Shown here: in pieces, positions 6,397 to 13,677 of the stretch
Numbering within the stretch: the first letter of the stretch is position 1
How the letters are laid out: each line of letters starts with the position of its first letter
NCBI GenBank assembly: GCA_046566065.1
Contig: JBKHXK010000025.1
Location: 1-35,793, forward strand
DNA: 35,793 nucleotides
Direction of reading: 5' to 3'
From: MB1-2 sp046566065
GTDB taxonomy: Bacteria > Actinomycetota > CADDZG01 > WHSQ01
Notes under the pieces: generated by a model
What the model was told of the DNA's origin: nothing
Database searches by the model: none
The model's input: only the letters and a program-made list of their open reading frames with translations
Made by a program: the position numbers and the translations under genes

Positions 6397-8787
6397 TCAT
6401 GCGCGGAGGGTCGCCCCCACGCGCTCGGCCAGAACGGCTACCACCCGCTCCCGCACTGCATTGGCTTCTGCGTCCGTAAGGGTCCGGTCGGTCGCTCTGA
6501 GCTCGAGCGAGAAGGCGAGGCTCTTCTTTCCGGAGCCGATCTGTTCGCCTTCGTAGATGTCGAACAGGCGCGTCCCGGCCAGCTCCTCGCCCCCCGCGTC
6601 CCGGATCAGATCCTGTACCTCGCCCGCTGGGACGGAGGTATCGACCACCACCGCGATGTCGAGCAGGTTGCTCGGGAACCTAGACAGCTCCTCGATCTTC
6701 GTCTTGGACGGAGTCGCATCCCACAGCGATGCGAGGGCCACTTCGAAGACCACGACCGGTCTGTCGATCTGCCAGTGTGCGAGCACCTGCGGATGCAACT
6801 CGCCGATGGCCCCGATCGTCGTTCCTTCGTGGACCACCGCGGCCGCCCGGGTGGGGTGGAAGGGCATCCCCGTAACCGGCGTCACTGTCGGAGGGGCAGC
6901 TCCGAGGCCCTCGAAGATCGCTTCCACGATCCCCTTCGCATCGAAGAACGACCATGGCTCCTCCTCCGTCAGCCAGGAGGGCTCGTGACGCGACCCACAG
7001 AATGCAGCCGCGAGCACGGAGGCTTCCACGGGAAGGGGGCCGTCGCTCGGTTCATAGATGCGAGCAAGCTCGTAGAGGGTCGTCCGCTTCGAACGTTGTC
7101 TCTCGTTCAGCGCTATGGCTCTGAGGAGACCCGGCAGCAGGCTGGTGCGAAGCGCTTCGTCCGCCTCGGACATCGGATTGGCCAGCTTGACGACCTGCCT
7201 GGCGGCTCCCTCATCGGAGACGGCGAGACCCTCTAGATCCTTGTGAGACATGAAGGAGCTGGTCCACGCCTCCTGGAGGCCCAGGTTGGCGAGCGACCTC
7301 CTCAGGGCCCGATCCAGTGTCTGCATCCGATCGAGGTTGCCGACCTTGCCCGGAGGAAGGGTTGCCGGAAGCCTCTCGAAGCCCACCAGGCGACCTACCT
7401 CCTCGACCAGATCGATCTCTCGGCGAAGATCGGGACGGAAGCTGGGGGCCAGGACCTGCAGCTCTTCGCCGCGCTCCTCGACCGCGCAACCCAGAGCGCG
7501 CAGGTAGCTAGCTTGCTGCGTCGGCGACACCGACGTGCCGAGTACACGATCCGTGCGAGACGGTCGCAGGTTGATCTGAGGCCGCTCGAAGGGGGTGGGG
7601 TAAGCGTCCCGCACCTCGGTCGAGAGCCGGCCGCCACCGAGCGCCTGGATCAGGCCCGCAGCACGAGCAGCAGCCCTCTCCACGCCTTCGATATCGGCGC
7701 CGCGTTCGAAACGGGCCGAGGCCTCGGTGCGCAGTCCGTGACGGCGGCTGGTGAAGGACACCGAGGCCGGATCGAAGTAGGCCGACTCCAAGATGATGCT
7801 CGTCGTTTCGAGACCGACCTCCGAGTCCCCTCCACCCATCACGCCGGCCAGGGCGAGGATCTCCTTCTTGCTTGCGATCAGCAGGTCGTCGGGATGAAGG
7901 GATCGCTCCTTCCCGTCCAGGGTGGTGAGCTTCTCGCCCGATCGAGCTCGGCGGACGACGATGTGATGATCGCGGACGCTCTGCGCGTCGAACGCGTGCA
8001 GCGGGTGGCCCAGCTCGAACAAGACGTAGTTGGTCACGTCTACTACGTTCGAGACCGAACGCACCCCGACGCTCAGCAACCGAGAGATCAACCAAGCGGG
8101 TGAAGGACCCACCCGCACGCCGTCGAGATATCGGGCGAGGTAGCGGGGGCATCCCTTGTGATCCTCGATGTCGACCCGTACGGGGGAGGTGAGGGAAGGG
8201 GATTCCTCGATCTCCAGAGCCGGTTCGGCCAGGTCGTTGCCGAGCAGGACGGCCACCTCGCGCGCCACGCCGTACACGCTCATGCAATCGGGTCGGTTAG
8301 GAGTCACCTCCAGCTCGAAGACCGTGTCGTCCAGGCCCAAGAGCGACACCACATCCGACCCCAGGGACGCGTCCGACGGCAGGATCAGGATCCCGGAGGC
8401 ATCGGTCGAGACGCCGAGCTCGGCCGCCGAACACAACATCCCCCGGCTGACCTCGCCCCTGATCTTGCGTTCCGTTATCTCCAGATCGGGGAGGCGGGCG
8501 CCGACCTGAGCCAGCGGGACCAGATCGCCGACCTCGAAGTTGCTGGCTCCGCACACGACACGATGTGTCTCCCCGAAGTCCACCCTGACCTCGACGAGGC
8601 TGAGATTGTCGGCGTTCGGATGGTCCGAGATCTCCAACACCTCAGCTACGCGAACCCCCGCGATGTCGCCGGCGGGCCGATGGATCGCCTCGACCTTCGT
8701 GCCCGAGAGATCCAGAAGATCAGCCAATTTCTCGGGGGGGACGTCGACCGGGACGAACTCCTCCAGCCATCGCAGAGGCACCCTCAT
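6397..8787 (-). CDS. pheT: phenylalanyl-tRNA synthetase beta subunit
   Basis: 796-aa beta chain of the alpha2beta2 PheRS. In order: N-terminal segment, EMAP-like tRNA-binding OB fold (~40-150), B3/B4 editing region (~210-370, containing NVVDVTNYVLFELGHPLHAFD), B5 DNA-binding-like domain (~400-465), core catalytic-like domain, and C-terminal ferredoxin-fold anticodon-binding domain (~705-796, starting RFPSNLLDIAVVV). I chose ATG 8787, which overlaps the pheS stop as ATGA and gives MRVPLRWLEEFV, the usual family N-terminus; a longer upstream reading would lie inside pheS. Translationally coupled to pheS. Confidence 0.97.
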   Translation of the reverse strand: MRVPLRWLEEFVPVDVPPEKLADLLDLSGTKVEAIHRPAGDIAGVRVAEVLEISDHPNADNLSLVEVRVDFGETHRVVCGASNFEVGDLVPLAQVGARLPDLEITERKIRGEVSRGMLCSAAELGVSTDASGILILPSDASLGSDVVSLLGLDDTVFELEVTPNRPDCMSVYGVAREVAVLLGNDLAEPALEIEESPSLTSPVRVDIEDHKGCPRYLARYLDGVRVGPSPAWLISRLLSVGVRSVSNVVDVTNYVLFELGHPLHAFDAQSVRDHHIVVRRARSGEKLTTLDGKERSLHPDDLLIASKKEILALAGVMGGGDSEVGLETTSIILESAYFDPASVSFTSRRHGLRTEASARFERGADIEGVERAAARAAGLIQALGGGRLSTEVRDAYPTPFERPQINLRPSRTDRVLGTSVSPTQQASYLRALGCAVEERGEELQVLAPSFRPDLRREIDLVEEVGRLVGFERLPATLPPGKVGNLDRMQTLDRALRRSLANLGLQEAWTSSFMSHKDLEGLAVSDEGAARQVVKLANPMSEADEALRTSLLPGLLRAIALNERQRSKRTTLYELARIYEPSDGPLPVEASVLAAAFCGSRHEPSWLTEEEPWSFFDAKGIVEAIFEGLGAAPPTVTPVTGMPFHPTRAAAVVHEGTTIGAIGELHPQVLAHWQIDRPVVVFEVALASLWDATPSKTKIEELSRFPSNLLDIAVVVDTSVPAGEVQDLIRDAGGEELAGTRLFDIYEGEQIGSGKKSLAFSLELRATDRTLTDAEANAVRERVVAVLAERVGATLRA

Positions 8788-9833
8788 GCGAGGCCCTTGA
8801 ACTGCCGTAGGAAACGGACGTCGTTCTCGTAGAACTGACGGATGTCGCTGACGCCATGAGCGAGGGCCGCGATGCGCTCGATGCCCATCCCGAACGCGAA
8901 ACCGGAGTAACGCTCCGGGTCGTAACCGACCCACTCGAAGAGAGCGGGATCGACCATCCCGCAACCCAGAACCTCGATCCACCCCTCGCCCTTGCACATC
9001 CGGCACCCACTGCCGCGACAGACGAAGCACTGGACGTCCAGCTCGGCCGAGGGCTCCGTGAATGGGAAGTAGTGAGGGCGCAGTCGGACGTCGAGGTCTT
9101 TGCCGAATACGGCCCGGGCGAAGGCCGACAGCGACCCCTTGAGGTCCCCCATCGTGATCCCCTCGTCTACAGCCAGTCCCTCGATCTGGGCGAACTGACT
9201 TATGTGGGTTGCGTCTTCCGCCTCGCGCCGATAGGTACGACCGGGGACGACGACGTAGACCGGCGGCTCCTGTGTCTCCATGATGCGCATCTGCATCGGC
9301 GACGTCTGGGTGCGCAAACAGACGGTTTCGTTCGTCCCCTCGACGTAGTAGGTGTCCTGAGAAGAACGAGCGGGGTGCTCGGGAGGGGTGTTAAGGGCGT
9401 CGAAGTTGTAGGTGGAGAGCTCAACCTCGGGCCCTTCCGCCACTACATAGCCCAGGCCCACGAAGATGTCGACGATCTCCCAGATCGTCTTCGTGAGCGG
9501 ATGGATGGTACCTACATCCGGCCTGTTCCCCGGAAGCGTCACATCGACGCGCTCACGCTCCCACCGCTGCGTGAGCTCGGCGGCCTCGAACGTCTTGCGC
9601 TTCTCGTTCAGGGCCTCCTCCAGCTCCTGTTGCACATCGTTGGCCAGGCGGCCCATCTCCCTACGCTCTTCCTCGTCGACGCGCCCCAGCCCAGAACGGG
9701 CTTGGGACAACGGAGCTTTGCGCCCCAACACACGGACGCGCGCCTCCTCGAGAGACGCTAGGTCGGTGGCTTGCGAGATGCGAGCGAGTCCTTGTAGGCG
9801 AGCTTCCTCCAGTTGAGCGCGGAGGTCACTCAT
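8784..9833 (-). CDS. pheS: phenylalanyl-tRNA synthetase alpha subunit
   Basis: 349-aa catalytic class II subunit of PheRS. An N-terminal coiled coil (~1-85, binding the tRNA-Phe arm) precedes the catalytic domain with motif 2 (PGRTYRREAEDATHISQFAQIEG) and motif 3 (GFAFGMGIERIA). A cysteine-rich insert, CFVCRGSGCRMC, lies about residue 275-290 and resembles the metal-binding-like segment of many bacterial PheS proteins. ATG 9833 overlaps the end of the histidine kinase gene by 8 bp; a GGAG-like site is hard to see, so coupling is likely. Confidence 0.97.
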   Translation of the reverse strand: MSDLRAQLEEARLQGLARISQATDLASLEEARVRVLGRKAPLSQARSGLGRVDEEERREMGRLANDVQQELEEALNEKRKTFEAAELTQRWERERVDVTLPGNRPDVGTIHPLTKTIWEIVDIFVGLGYVVAEGPEVELSTYNFDALNTPPEHPARSSQDTYYVEGTNETVCLRTQTSPMQMRIMETQEPPVYVVVPGRTYRREAEDATHISQFAQIEGLAVDEGITMGDLKGSLSAFARAVFGKDLDVRLRPHYFPFTEPSAELDVQCFVCRGSGCRMCKGEGWIEVLGCGMVDPALFEWVGYDPERYSGFAFGMGIERIAALAHGVSDIRQFYENDVRFLRQFKGLA

Positions 9834-10515
9834 CGGCTATCGCCTTGGGGAGGGAGATCGTGAAGGTCGATCCCCTACCAGGCTCGCTGGTCACCGAGAG
9901 GGTGCCGCCGTGGACGTCGATCAGGCGCTTGCTCAGATACAGCCCCAACCCGGTCCCGGAGGGCGTCGCCTTCTGACCGGTCGGGCCGGGACCGAGGAAG
10001 ACGGTCTCGAGCCGCTCCTCTTCTATACCGACGCCCCGATCTGCGACGTCGATCTCTACCATGTCACCAGCCTCGCGACCGGTGATGAGGATCTCGCCTT
10101 CGTCGGAGAACTTGATCGCGTTCTCTACGAGGTTGCCCAGGACGTGCTCGAGACGATCGGGATCGGCGAAGGCGCGCAGGCCCATCGGGATCTCGATCTT
10201 CACGCGGTCCGATCCAGGTAGAGCCGAGTGGTGCCCGGCTGCCTTCTCCGTGAGGGCGCCGAGGTCCACGTTCTGTTTATGGAGCTCGAGACGGCCCGTC
10301 TCCAGGCGGGCCAGGTCCAAGACCTCCGACACGATCCTTCCCATCCGCTCGGCGTCGGCATGGATCGTCTCGACGAACTGGAACTTCTGCTCTTCGGTGA
10401 AGCGATCCCACCTCCTGATCAGCGTGGAGGAGAAGCCCTTGACGGACGTCAAGGGCGAGCGCAGCTCGTGCGCGATCTTGGAGATCATCTCGGCGAAGCG
10501 GGGACCCTCATCCAT
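9826..10515 (-). CDS. soluble sensor-like histidine kinase, catalytic core only
   Basis: 229 aa. The phosphoacceptor H-box IAHELRSPLTSVKG puts His at residue 16. The N-box (NLVENAIKFS), G1 box (VADRGVGIEEE), an F-box-like segment and G2 box (GTGLGLYLSK) are all present, so the protein should autophosphorylate. It has no transmembrane segment and no input domain, because the gene starts just upstream of the H-box, overlapping the methyltransferase stop by 8 bp. No response regulator is adjacent. From memory, Streptomyces has an orphan histidine kinase between the SpoU methyltransferase and pheS in the same operon, so the position may be conserved; the lack of a sensor region here would then be a difference. 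Its signal and partner cannot be read from sequence. Confidence 0.9.
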   Translation of the reverse strand: MDEGPRFAEMISKIAHELRSPLTSVKGFSSTLIRRWDRFTEEQKFQFVETIHADAERMGRIVSEVLDLARLETGRLELHKQNVDLGALTEKAAGHHSALPGSDRVKIEIPMGLRAFADPDRLEHVLGNLVENAIKFSDEGEILITGREAGDMVEIDVADRGVGIEEERLETVFLGPGPTGQKATPSGTGLGLYLSKRLIDVHGGTLSVTSEPGRGSTFTISLPKAIADE

Positions 10516-11356
10516 GGCGTGCTGAGGATAAACGGCGCTGTCTGACCGCCTCGAAGAGGATCACGGCCCCGGCTGTCGCGACGTTGAGGGACTCGACCCT
10601 GTCGTTGATAGGGATAGAGGCCCAACGCGCTATCGGAAGCTCAGAATCGCCGAACCCCCAGGCCTCGTTGCCCACCACGATCGCCACCTTTCCACTGAGG
10701 TCGACGTCGTAGACCACCTCCGGCGCATCGGCCCGGGTCCCGACGGTCATGTAACCGAGCTGAGCGAGCCTCTCAAGCGCATCCTCGAGCTCCGTCGAGC
10801 GAGCGATCGGGACCTGGAAGATCGACCCGGCCGAGGCCCTCACGGTCTTGGCGCCGAAGGGGTCGGTCGACCCTTTGGTGAAGACCACGCATGCGATACC
10901 CGCGGCGGCCGCGGTGCGCACCAGGGTGCCGGCGTTACCCGGATCGCGCACCTGCGCGAGAACGAGGACCAGGTCGGCCTCGTCCGGTAGCCGGTCCAGT
11001 GTGAACGACGGGGTACGGGCCATCGCGACCACGCCCTGGGGAGTCGTGGTTGCGGCCAGCGCCCTGAGGACGTTGTCTCCGACCTCCGATACGAAGGCGC
11101 CGGCAGCCGCACACGCCTCCAAGAGCTCAGCGTCGGCGAACGTCTCCACGTCGACGAAGACGTCGGTTAGCTCGACCCCCGCCTGCACCGCTTCGGCCAG
11201 CACGACCGGCCCTTCGAGCAGGAAGAGCTGCTCGCGCTCGCGCACGACGCGGCGATGCAGCCGACGCGCGGCTTGCACCCGCGGGTTCTGCAGGCTCGAG
11301 ACCTGGGACGTGTGACTAACCCTCGGGGTCGAGCGAGTCCTTGGCGACCTGGGCAA
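10508..11356 (-). CDS. SpoU/TrmH-family RNA 2'-O-methyltransferase
   Basis: SPOUT-class methyltransferase using SAM to modify a ribose, probably in 23S rRNA, given its place beside rplT (the TsnR/RlmB-like position). Visible motifs: an N-terminal substrate-binding region (SLQNPRVQAARRL, then FLLEGPVVLAEA), motif 1 (VRDPGNAGTLVRTAAAAGI), motif 2 (IVVGNEAWGF) and motif 3 (IPINDRVESLNVATAGAVILFEAVRQRR), which forms the SAM knot. The start is uncertain. The conserved SLQNPRV lies before the first GTG (11278), so I use TTG 11356, which overlaps rplT by 41 bp (282 aa). The exact target nucleotide cannot be assigned. Confidence 0.88.
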   Translation of the reverse strand: MPRSPRTRSTPRVSHTSQVSSLQNPRVQAARRLHRRVVREREQLFLLEGPVVLAEAVQAGVELTDVFVDVETFADAELLEACAAAGAFVSEVGDNVLRALAATTTPQGVVAMARTPSFTLDRLPDEADLVLVLAQVRDPGNAGTLVRTAAAAGIACVVFTKGSTDPFGAKTVRASAGSIFQVPIARSTELEDALERLAQLGYMTVGTRADAPEVVYDVDLSGKVAIVVGNEAWGFGDSELPIARWASIPINDRVESLNVATAGAVILFEAVRQRRLSSARHG

Positions 11357-11681
11357 GGGCAGCGAAAGCCTGGGGCTCGTTCACAGCGAGCTCGGCAAGC
11401 ATCTTGCGGTCCACCTCGACCTCCGCAACCCTCAGTCCGGCGATCATCCGGCTGTAAGAAAGGCCGTTCTCACGAGCTGCAGCGTTGATGCGCGTGATCC
11501 AGAGCCGCCGGAAGTCACCTTTGCGTGCGCGGCGGTCCCGGTATGCGTAGGTGCCGGAGTGGAGCAACTGCTCGTGGGCCGCCCGGAAGTGCTTCCCGCG
11601 CGCGGAGTAGTAACCCTTGGCCTGCTTCAGTACATCCTTGCGCTTCTTGCGTCCTGCGACGCCTCTCTTGACGCGTGGCAT
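11316..11681 (-). CDS. rplT: 50S ribosomal protein L20
   Basis: 121-aa early-assembly protein of the large subunit that binds 23S rRNA. The basic N-terminus MPRVKRGVAGRKKRKDVLKQAKGYY and the RDRRARKGDFRRLWITRINAAAR block are diagnostic. ATG 11681 has the Shine-Dalgarno AAGGAGG. In Bacillus L20 is the autorepressor of infC-rpmI-rplT through the infC leader; the leader at 12542-12740 here could serve the same control. Confidence 0.98.
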   Translation of the reverse strand: MPRVKRGVAGRKKRKDVLKQAKGYYSARGKHFRAAHEQLLHSGTYAYRDRRARKGDFRRLWITRINAAARENGLSYSRMIAGLRVAEVEVDRKMLAELAVNEPQAFAALAQVAKDSLDPEG

Positions 11682-11697
11682 CGAAAAGCCTCCTTGG

Positions 11698-11892
11698 TTA
11701 CTCGCCCAGCATGCGGCGGATGCGCTTGGTGTCGCTCTTGTGTACGGGCGCCATCTGCTCGAGCCGGCGCTTCTGCTTCGCGGATTTCTTGCCCAGGAAG
11801 TGGTTCAGACCCGAAGAACGTCTGCGGATCTTGCCGCTCCCGGAGATCTTGAACCGGCTCTTTGCTCCCTTGTGGGTCTTCATCTTCGGCAC
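11698..11892 (-). CDS. rpmI: 50S ribosomal protein L35
   Basis: 64-aa large-subunit protein with the family pattern MPKMKTHKGAKSRFKI, then a basic GKIRRRSSGLNHFLGKKS segment. The start is GTG 11892 with a GGAGG site upstream. It lies 4 bp after infC and 16 bp before rplT, the classic order. Confidence 0.98.
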   Translation of the reverse strand: MPKMKTHKGAKSRFKISGSGKIRRRSSGLNHFLGKKSAKQKRRLEQMAPVHKSDTKRIRRMLGE

Positions 11893-11896
11893 TCGA

Positions 11897-12541
11897 TCAG
11901 CCTCCTTCGGCTCTCGTTATCTTCGGTGGGAGCTTTCGAGGGGGCGCAGCCGCCTCCGCTCGTGGCTCTGCCGGCTCCGCCGGCTTCTCACCTTTGTGCT
12001 TGGGTGCTGGAGGGGGCCGATGGGTGACCGCCTCTTTGTATGGACCGAGAACCATCGTCATATTCCTGCCGTCCACCTTGGGCGGGGTGTCCACCTTGGC
12101 GATCTCTGCCACGTCGGCTGCCAGTTGGTCGAGCAACCTGCGGCCGAGCTCTTGGTGAGCCATCTCGCGGCCTCGGAACATGATCGTTACCTTGACCTTC
12201 GCGCCCTGGCGCAAGAAGCGGACCACATGACCCTTCTTGGTCTCGTAGTCGTGCTTGTCGATCTTGGGCCGCATCTTCATCTCTTTGACGATGATGAGCG
12301 ACTGCTTCTTGCGAGCCTCTTTCTGCCGCTGGTCCTGCTCGTACTTGTACTTGCCGTAGTCCATGATGCGGCAGACCGGAGGATCCGCCTGAGCGGCGAC
12401 CTCGACCAGATCGAGGTCCTGCTCGGCGGCCATATCGAGGGCCTTCTGCGTGTCGATGATCCCTACCTGGGACCCGTCCGACGCAACCACGCGGACCTTG
12501 GGCACCCTGATCCGGTCGTTCACCCTCAGCTCTGTTGCGAT
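11897..12541 (-). CDS. infC: translation initiation factor IF-3 (ATC start)
   Basis: 214 aa. IF3 binds the 30S subunit, checks start-codon/initiator-tRNA pairing and blocks 50S joining. The N-terminal domain starts ELRVNDRIRVPKVRVV, the linker and C-domain carry KYEQDQRQKEARKKQ and KEMKMRPKIDKHDYETKK, and a non-conserved Pro/Ala/Lys-rich tail extends the C-terminus by ~40 residues. The conserved N-terminus begins at an ATC codon (12541-12539) preceded by AAAGGAG with 6-nt spacing; no ATG or TTG fits. Rare AUU/AUC/AUA starts on infC are known and allow IF3 to repress itself. It heads the long minus-strand unit and is preceded by an attenuator. Confidence 0.95.
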   Translation of the reverse strand: MATELRVNDRIRVPKVRVVASDGSQVGIIDTQKALDMAAEQDLDLVEVAAQADPPVCRIMDYGKYKYEQDQRQKEARKKQSLIIVKEMKMRPKIDKHDYETKKGHVVRFLRQGAKVKVTIMFRGREMAHQELGRRLLDQLAADVAEIAKVDTPPKVDGRNMTMVLGPYKEAVTHRPPPAPKHKGEKPAEPAEPRAEAAAPPRKLPPKITRAEGG

Positions 12542-12740
12542 GCGCTTCTCCTTTGTTCGACCTACAGTGCAGTGAAGCTCGAGTAACGAAAAAACCGGCG
12601 ACGCCAAGACCTCGACGTCACCGGCAAAGACCAGGCTCGCACGAGCCGGTCCCTTCGGGACCTCCAGAACCTCCGCGGCTCGTCCTCCGTCCGGAAGGTG
12701 AGGGCCCAGGACAGCGACCCTTCTTGGCGATATACGCAGC
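12542..12740 (-). promoter_or_regulatory. infC leader RNA with competing stems
   Basis: The ~200-nt leader on the minus strand shows mutually exclusive pairings. Arm A CGAGCC (12682-12677) and arm C CGAGCC (12639-12634) can both pair with GGCTCG inside arm B ACCGGCTCG (12650-12642). The ACCGGC of B also complements GCCGGT (12625-12620), the 5' strand of the terminator stem. A GGTCCC-GAA-GGGACC hairpin (12662-12648) overlaps B. Such antiterminator/terminator competition fits control by a ribosomal protein, L20 being the obvious candidate from Bacillus; this is inference. Confidence 0.6.
12589..12624 (-). terminator. intrinsic terminator/attenuator in the infC leader
   Basis: On the minus strand CCGGTGACG (12624-12616) pairs with CGTCGCCGG (12603-12595), nine pairs with one G-U, around a 12-nt loop, followed directly by six T (12594-12589). 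It lies 47 bp upstream of the infC start, inside the leader and not after a gene, so it should act as an attenuator. Confidence 0.8.
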
Positions 12741-12752
12741 AGGCAGTATAAC
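12724..12752. promoter_or_regulatory. shared divergent promoter, DUF1844 gene / infC operon
   Basis: Plus strand: TTGGCG (12724-12729), 17-bp spacer, TATAAC (12747-12752), predicted +1 at or next to the ATG at 12762. Minus strand: TATACT (12750-12745) uses the same bases, because the core GTATAAC reads GTTATAC on the other strand; a second AT-rich box TATATC lies at 12734-12729. The minus -35 is poor. One symmetric -10 apparently serves both directions. Confidence 0.5.
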
Positions 12753-12761
12753 GGCCGCATC

Positions 12762-13286
12762 ATGAGCGACGAGGAGAGGTCCCAGGCGAAGAAGCCCGAG
12801 TTCCGGGTGGTCGACAAGCGCATCTCGGCTCGCGGTGACTCCTCGGCCGCCCCGCCGCCCCCCGAGCCACCGGCAGATGTGGTCGAACCAGAGCCTGCCC
12901 CCACCCAGCCCGCCCCGGATCCTCCGGCGGAGGGGGCCGGACCGTCTACCGGCGAACAGCAGCATCCCTCGCCTCCAGGACCTCAGGAAGGGGTCTGGAC
13001 CCCCGAGCAGGAGGCCGAGGCACGGGCTTTCGTGGAGGAGATCGCCCAGCGCCCGAGCCTGGAGTGGGTCGTGAACACCGCCGTCACCCTGGCGAACGTA
13101 GCCGGGACGAAGCTGGATCTCGGCCAGACGACCGACGCCCAGCTCGCCATCGACGCACTTGCAGCGATCGTCGAGAAGCTCGGATCGCGCCTTCAGCAGA
13201 CGGAGGCTCCCCTCAAGCAGACCCTGGCCCAACTGCAACTGGCCTACGCACAGAGGGCGATGCAGCCACCTCCTACAGCACCCTAG
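12762..13286 (+). CDS. DUF1844 domain protein
   Basis: 174 aa. Residues ~1-80 are charged and then Pro/Ala/Glu-rich, probably disordered and cytoplasmic (no signal peptide or membrane helix). Residues ~93-165 form the DUF1844 domain: a helical segment SLEWVVNTAVTLANVAGTKL, then AQLAIDALAAIVEKLGSRL and a final helix ending LQLAYAQRA. The domain is widespread beside infC in actinobacteria, and its function is not known to me. ATG 12762 lies at leaderless distance from TATAAC. It is transcribed divergently from infC and ends at a strong terminator shared with cspA. Confidence 0.85.
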   Translation: MSDEERSQAKKPEFRVVDKRISARGDSSAAPPPPEPPADVVEPEPAPTQPAPDPPAEGAGPSTGEQQHPSPPGPQEGVWTPEQEAEARAFVEEIAQRPSLEWVVNTAVTLANVAGTKLDLGQTTDAQLAIDALAAIVEKLGSRLQQTEAPLKQTLAQLQLAYAQRAMQPPPTAP

Positions 13287-13293
13287 AAACTAA

Positions 13294-13331
13294 GAGGCCC
13301 CCGGGTCTCCCGGGGGCCTCAAGCGGTTTTT
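13294..13331 (+). terminator. strong intrinsic terminator after the DUF1844 gene (probably bidirectional)
   Basis: GAGGCCCCCGGG (13294-13305) pairs perfectly with CCCGGGGGCCTC (13309-13320), 12 pairs with a 3-nt loop, then AAGCGG and TTTTT (13327-13331). On the minus strand the same stem follows the cspA stop (13341) with a weaker TTAGTTTCT tail, so it likely stops both convergent genes. Confidence 0.88.
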
Positions 13332-13340
13332 GTTTAGGTG

Positions 13341-13541
13341 TTAGACAGGACGGACGTTAGACGCCTGCTTCCCCTTGGGTCCATCGGTTACGTCGAACTC
13401 GACGGCCTGGCCCTCCTGAAGGGACTTGTAGCCCTCCGATTGGATCGCCGAGAAGTGCACGAACACGTCTTCACCATCGGACTGCGAGATGAATCCGTAG
13501 CCCTTCTCGTTGCTGAACCACTTCACCGTACCTTCAGCCAC
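13341..13541 (-). CDS. cold-shock-domain RNA-binding protein
   Basis: 66-aa single cold-shock domain (CspA family), an RNA chaperone. RNP1 KGYGFI and RNP2 VFVHF are intact, the N-terminus AEGTVKWFSNEKGYGF is typical, and the length is exactly that of the family. The start is GTG 13541, giving (M)AEGTVKWF; purine-rich AGGAAGTGGAG precedes it. It is preceded by a 136-bp leader with a hairpin and ends at the shared terminator. Confidence 0.96.
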   Translation of the reverse strand: MAEGTVKWFSNEKGYGFISQSDGEDVFVHFSAIQSEGYKSLQEGQAVEFDVTDGPKGKQASNVRPV

Positions 13542-13677
13542 TACTCCACTTCCTTTCTCACAAACGGGAGCCGGCAGTTCTTTCCCTGCCCGTTTGATCA
13601 CCCCCGCCCTAACAACGGTGGAACCGTAGCACAGACCTTTCTAGGGGGCATGGAGTTGAAGAAGTGCTCCAGAGTCG
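13542..13677 (-). promoter_or_regulatory. cspA upstream leader with hairpin
   Basis: Between hisG and cspA. The minus strand folds CAAACGGG (13596-13589) against CCCGTTTG (13568-13561), 8 pairs, with an inner CAG/CTG pairing, ending about 20 nt before the GTG start and close to the ribosome-binding region. A TGCTACGGT extended -10 (13631-13623) is a weak promoter candidate. No terminator for hisG is visible, so some cspA mRNA may be read-through. Confidence 0.45.
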
